Assembly (NCBI RefSeq): GCF_005871185.1
Contig: NZ_SWKN01000007.1
Coordinates: forward strand, 186,001 to 250,000
Source: Limnobacter alexandrii
Lineage (GTDB): Bacteria; Pseudomonadota; Gammaproteobacteria; Burkholderiales; Burkholderiaceae_B
Direction of reading: 5' to 3'
DNA length: 64,000 nt
The translations under genes were made by a program, and so were the position numbers. Below are positions 60,969 to 64,000 of this stretch, in pieces (within the stretch, counting starts at the first letter, position 1; each line of letters starts with the position of its first letter). Below the pieces are notes generated by a model. The model did no database searches and had not been told where the DNA came from. It saw only the letters and a program-made list of their open reading frames with translations.

Positions 60969-62840
60969 ATGAAAAAAGAACTATATTTTGGTGTCGCCAT
61001 TATGGCAATGATCCTGATCGGGGTTGCCATTTCCATGCCCGCGCCATCGGAAATGACCAATGGCCATTTGGGCTTGCTGATGCTGTCCCTTATCGTTGTG
61101 GCCATTATGCTCGGCTTCCCAACAGCCTTTACCTTGATGGGCATGGGCGTAATATTCACATATTTTGCCTATGATCAAGACATACAGAAAACGCTCGACT
61201 TGATGGTGCAGTCGACCTACAAGGTGATGACCAACGATGTGCTCATCTCAGTTCCCTTGTTTGTGTTCATGGGCTACCTGGTTGAACGTGCAAACCTGAT
61301 CGAGAAACTTTTTAAATCCCTCCACTTGGCCATGGCTCGCCTTCCCGGCGCCTTGGGCGTTGCAACACTGGTCACTTGCGCAATCTTCGCAACGGCGACA
61401 GGTATTGTGGGTGCGGTGGTTACGCTGATGGGCTTGCTGGCCATGCCCAGCATGTTGAAAGCGGGCTACGACACCAAAATGGCCGCCGGTGCCATCACCG
61501 CCGGTGGTTGCCTGGGTATTTTGATTCCACCTTCAGTGCTGTTGATCGTCTACGGTGCCACAGCCGGTGTTTCAGTAGTACAGTTGTACGCAGGCGCATT
61601 TTTCCCCGGCATTATGTTGGCAAGCTTGTATGTTGCCTACATCATCATTCGTGCAAAACTGAACCCGAAAAGTGCACCTCCCTTGTCTGAAGAAGACCGC
61701 AAAGTGCCGCTTAGCCCTGTTCTGGATTCGCTCAAGCGTACCTATGGCAGCAGCCGCGCAGTATCGGCCTTGGTCAACGGTATGAAAGGCCGTCGTGAAG
61801 GCAACCTGACCACTGGGCAAGTAGCCAATCAGTTCTTCGTGGCCATGTTGCCCGCAATTTTCGCAGCGTTCATTCTAGGTTTGGTGTATTCCTCCCTGAC
61901 GGCACCCAAGGAAGCTGCATTTGACACATCTGGCCTGGTCAGTTTTGGGTCTGAGTATCAGGGATCCAGCAGCAGTAATTATGACTTCGGCTTCGATGAA
62001 CCTGCTGGCGCTGAAACCACGGAAGCAGCCCCCGCGTTGGAAGAACCCACGGAACCCGCCGCCGCTGCAGAAGAACCCGAGTCCACTCCTGCACCCCTGA
62101 ACTTCTGGATTTCTCTGTTAGTGGTGGTTGGAGTACTTTTGTATTACTACTCCCGCCTCAGCTTCGAACGCCTTGAAGTATTCAAGATGTTGCTGACCTC
62201 CTTCTTCCCGCTTGCAATTCTGATTTTGGCGGTGTTGGGCAGTATCGTATTTGGCTTTGCAACGCCGTCCGAGGCCGCCGCTGTTGGTGCATTCGGTGGT
62301 TTGTTACTGGCGGCCGGGTATCGTCAACTCAGCTTCCCGGTGTTGCGTGAATCTGCCTTCCTTACCTCCAAAACAACCGCCATGGTGTGTTGGTTGTTTG
62401 TGGGCTCATCCATTTTTTCAGCGGCATTTGCGCTGCTGGGTGGTCAGGAATTGGTTGAAAACTGGGTGTTGTCTTTGGGCCTCACGCCAATCCAGTTTTT
62501 GCTGTTGTCCCAAGTCATCATTTTCCTGCTGGGCTGGCCTCTGGAATGGACAGAAATCATCGTGATTTTCATGCCGATTTTCATTCCACTGCTGCCCTAC
62601 TTTGACATTGACCCATTGTTTTTTGGCTTGCTGGTCGCCATGAACCTGCAAACGGCTTTCCTGTCACCCCCGGTGGCCATGGCAGCGTTCTACCTGAAAG
62701 GCGTATCGCCACCCGGAGTCACGCTGAACCAGATCTTCTTGGGCATGATTCCCTTCATGTTCATTCAGATCTTCGCGATGTTCGTGCTGTATGTGTTCCC
62801 ACAAATCGGTATGTGGTTGCCTGGCGTGCTTTACAGATAA
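60969..62840 (+). CDS. TRAP transporter large permease (DctM), with insert
   Basis: This 623-residue protein is about 190 longer than a typical DctM. The normal core is present (ATGIVGAVVTLMGLLAMPSMLKAGYDTKMAAGAITAGGCLGILIPPSVLLIVYG and ATPSEAAAVGAFGGLLLAAG, and GWPLEWTEIIVIFMPIFIPLLP). Between them, residues ~312-377 form an acidic, Pro/Ala/Glu-rich low-complexity segment with extra hydrophobic stretches on each side (LPAIFAAFILGLVYS and WISLLVVVGVLLYYYS). The insert may face the periplasm. Confidence 0.92.
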   Translation: MKKELYFGVAIMAMILIGVAISMPAPSEMTNGHLGLLMLSLIVVAIMLGFPTAFTLMGMGVIFTYFAYDQDIQKTLDLMVQSTYKVMTNDVLISVPLFVFMGYLVERANLIEKLFKSLHLAMARLPGALGVATLVTCAIFATATGIVGAVVTLMGLLAMPSMLKAGYDTKMAAGAITAGGCLGILIPPSVLLIVYGATAGVSVVQLYAGAFFPGIMLASLYVAYIIIRAKLNPKSAPPLSEEDRKVPLSPVLDSLKRTYGSSRAVSALVNGMKGRREGNLTTGQVANQFFVAMLPAIFAAFILGLVYSSLTAPKEAAFDTSGLVSFGSEYQGSSSSNYDFGFDEPAGAETTEAAPALEEPTEPAAAAEEPESTPAPLNFWISLLVVVGVLLYYYSRLSFERLEVFKMLLTSFFPLAILILAVLGSIVFGFATPSEAAAVGAFGGLLLAAGYRQLSFPVLRESAFLTSKTTAMVCWLFVGSSIFSAAFALLGGQELVENWVLSLGLTPIQFLLLSQVIIFLLGWPLEWTEIIVIFMPIFIPLLPYFDIDPLFFGLLVAMNLQTAFLSPPVAMAAFYLKGVSPPGVTLNQIFLGMIPFMFIQIFAMFVLYVFPQIGMWLPGVLYR

Positions 62841-62868
62841 GCAATGCGTTGTTGACTCGTCTGAATGC

Positions 62869-62896
62869 AAAAAACCGCCCACGAGGCGGTTTTTTG
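62869..62896 (+). terminator. Intrinsic terminator of the TRAP operon
   Basis: AAAAAACCGCC and GGCGGTTTTTT pair around CACGA, followed by more T. It lies 29 bp after the dctM stop. Confidence 0.92.
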
Positions 62897-62907
62897 TTTT
62901 CATCATT

Positions 62908-62995
62908 CGTTCGTTCGAATCTACTCACAGGTCGCAAAAACAAAAAACCCGCCACAAGGGCGGGTTTTGATGTTTTTGGCGGAAGCTGTGAGATT
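62908..62995. repeat. 88-bp direct repeat, copy 1 (with tRNA-Ser 3' scrap)
   Basis: This copy is identical to 63069-63156, with a 161-bp period. It contains the hairpin AACCCGCC/GGCGGGTT-type terminator and ends in 17 bases that are the 3' end of the tRNA-Ser(TGA) gene. The rest of the tRNA is missing, so it is a scrap, not a gene. Confidence 0.9.
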
Positions 62996-63068
62996 GTTAT
63001 CGCACCTTGCGGTGCTCCCTCGTTTCGTTCCCATTCGGGAACTCCACCGAACTATTATTTTTACGATC

Positions 63069-63156
63069 CGTTCGTTCGAATCTACTCACAGGTCGCAAAA
63101 ACAAAAAACCCGCCACAAGGGCGGGTTTTGATGTTTTTGGCGGAAGCTGTGAGATT
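63069..63156. repeat. 88-bp direct repeat, copy 2 (runs into tRNA-Ser)
   Basis: This copy lies directly downstream of, and includes 19 bases of, the complete tRNA-Ser(TGA) gene. The hairpin CCCGCC/GGCGGG in it is that tRNA's terminator. The 73 bp between the copies contain GTTCCC/GGGAAC but no gene. Confidence 0.9.
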
Positions 63157-63227
63157 CGAACTCACGGAGGGCTCGCACCCTCGCCGGTTTTCAAGACCGG
63201 TGCATTCAACCGCTCTGCCAAGCTTCC
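63138..63227 (-). tRNA. tRNA-Ser (TGA)
   Basis: The minus-strand sequence forms a class II tRNA: acceptor GGAAGCT/AGCTTCC, anticodon stem CCGGT/ACCGG with loop CTTGAAA (anticodon TGA), long variable arm, T arm GTGAGTTCGAATCTCAC and an encoded CCA. It reads UCA and other UCN codons. Confidence 0.97.
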
Positions 63228-63296
63228 GAGCCCACAATTATAACCACAAACCCTTTGGTTTGGAAACCTTTCGGATCAATATTTCCCTAATATTCC

Positions 63297-64000
63297 TCAG
63301 CCTTTCAAGCCCATGCGCTTTTTCATGGCCTGCATGCTGACATAAGCCAGCACCGCAATCGTGGGTATGGCCACAGCAATGGCCAAATCGGGAGAAACTG
63401 GCACACCCATGGTCTTTAAACCCTTGGCCAAATAACCCACCAGGCTCGCACCATAGTAGGAAATCGCGACAATCGACAGGCCTTCCACAGTTTCCTGCAA
63501 ACGCAACTGCACCTTGGCACGCTTGTCCATGCTGGTCAGCAACCGCTGGTTCTGGCTTTCCCGCTCAATCTCCACGCGCGTACGCAGCAGCTGGGTCACA
63601 CGTGAAATACGGGCCGCCAACTCATCTTGCCTGCGGGCAGTCCAGGTGCAGGTTTTCATGGCAGGGCCCAAACGGCGATCCATGAATTCACCAAAAGTTT
63701 GCATGCCCACCATGGGAATTTCTTTCAACTCGGCAATCCGCTTTTTCACCAAATCGGTGTACGCCTCAGCCGCGGTAAACCGCACCCGGTTTTCAGCGCT
63801 CAACTGCTCCACACGTGCCGCCAAATCAGTCAACTGGCTCAACAACTTTCTGTCCAGCTCAACATCTTCTGAGGTTACTTCGGCCAGGTCTTCGGTTTTG
63901 CTGGTTTCAGCCATTTCCGTGGCCAGCTTCACCAAGCGATCCTCATAGGAGGACAGCTTCGGCAATGTGGCGCGCGCCACTGGAAAACTCAGCAACGCCA
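63297..64000 (-). CDS. DUF3422 family protein, N-terminus cut off by window edge
   Basis: The C-terminal ~235 residues are visible, and the frame stays open to the right edge, so the start lies beyond 64000. It has a coiled-coil-like helical part (LLSQLTDLAARVEQLSAENRVRF) and the family's C-terminal signature LRLQETVEGLSIVAISYYGASLVGYLAKGL with two membrane helices (the second TVAIPTIAVLAYVSMQA-like). Function is unknown. Family members are about 420-450 residues. Confidence 0.82.
   Translation of the reverse strand, partial: ALLSFPVARATLPKLSSYEDRLVKLATEMAETSKTEDLAEVTSEDVELDRKLLSQLTDLAARVEQLSAENRVRFTAAEAYTDLVKKRIAELKEIPMVGMQTFGEFMDRRLGPAMKTCTWTARRQDELAARISRVTQLLRTRVEIERESQNQRLLTSMDKRAKVQLRLQETVEGLSIVAISYYGASLVGYLAKGLKTMGVPVSPDLAIAVAIPTIAVLAYVSMQAMKKRMGLKG

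Noticed and set aside
62996-63068. GTTCCC/GGGAAC hairpin between the 88-bp repeats as a gene or RNA
   Set aside because: It is short, with no promoter or coding frame.
62813-63340. Long open frame across the repeat and tRNA region
   Set aside because: It runs through two terminators, both 88-bp repeats and the antisense of tRNA-Ser(TGA), so it is not a gene.
1-64000. CRISPR arrays, insertion sequences, prophage or rRNA
   Set aside because: No regularly spaced repeats, transposase, integrase or rRNA sequence was seen anywhere in the window.

Overview
The window reads as ordinary chromosome of a free-living aquatic betaproteobacterium of the Burkholderiales. Gene content and protein style suggest something close to Limnobacter, but that is inferred from memory of families, not from a search. 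Base composition is roughly even (low-50s % GC by eye). Genes are tightly packed, most have Shine-Dalgarno sequences, and many neighbours overlap by 1-8 nt. I see no rRNA, insertion sequence, phage or CRISPR array. Three tRNAs are present, all on the minus strand: Arg-ACG, Ser-CGA and Ser-TGA.

Layout. 1-5.1 kb: a cut-off unknown gene, a secreted DUF4198-like protein, then a minus-strand set of DUF4331 protein, small lipoprotein and TonB-dependent receptor. 5.3-9.9 kb: YhhQ, an NlpC/P60 hydrolase, an alanine/sodium symporter, a 42-residue cysteine protein, a Sel1-repeat protein and an unknown. 9.9-16 kb: a hydrolase-SDR-esterase operon divergent from a PaaX-type regulator, a PF10118 protein and a FadL porin. 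16-20 kb: a DUF533 protein, then a formylglycine-generating enzyme overlapping its probable client, a Tat-exported sulfatase. 20-24.4 kb: two long GST-like paralogues with two TetR regulators and an SDR, with palindromic operators. 24.4-29.6 kb: a coupled PPIase-HupE-DUF3604 cassette followed by a metallo-beta-lactamase-fold hydrolase. 29.7-32.5 kb: amidohydrolase, VOC protein and acetoacetate-decarboxylase-like protein. 32.6-37.5 kb: secreted asparaginase, a DUF1223 protein with exported MsrB and MsrA, and an acyl-CoA synthetase. 37.5-42.7 kb: a spore-coat-U chaperone/usher fimbrial operon. 43-50 kb: tRNA-Arg, glpK-glpD, a gamma-glutamylcyclotransferase-like protein, two SDRs and a Baeyer-Villiger-type monooxygenase. 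50-55.6 kb: a compact retention-module protein, two lipoproteins, tRNA-Ser and a small membrane protein. 55.6-59 kb: an nrtABD-type nitrate ABC transporter. 59-62.8 kb: a TRAP transporter. The end holds an 88-bp direct repeat at tRNA-Ser(TGA) and a cut-off DUF3422 gene.

Themes. Much of the window serves uptake and breakdown of lipids, esters, ketones and organic acids (FadL, acyl-CoA synthetase, BVMO, SDRs, esterases, TRAP, glycerol kinase/dehydrogenase) and envelope functions (fimbriae, periplasmic methionine sulfoxide repair, lipoproteins).

The strongest regulatory signal is the 335-bp leader of the nitrate transporter. It has GGTGC/GCACC palindromes, a sigma-54 promoter with exact -24/-12 spacing, and two hexaloop hairpins (AACGAG, AACGGC). 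The second hairpin overlaps the 5' arm of an intrinsic terminator, which is the architecture of an ANTAR-protein (NasR/NasT-type) antitermination switch. The best candidate for an undescribed protein system is the PPIase-HupE-DUF3604 cassette. The DUF1223-MsrB-MsrA set and the compact retention-module protein follow.
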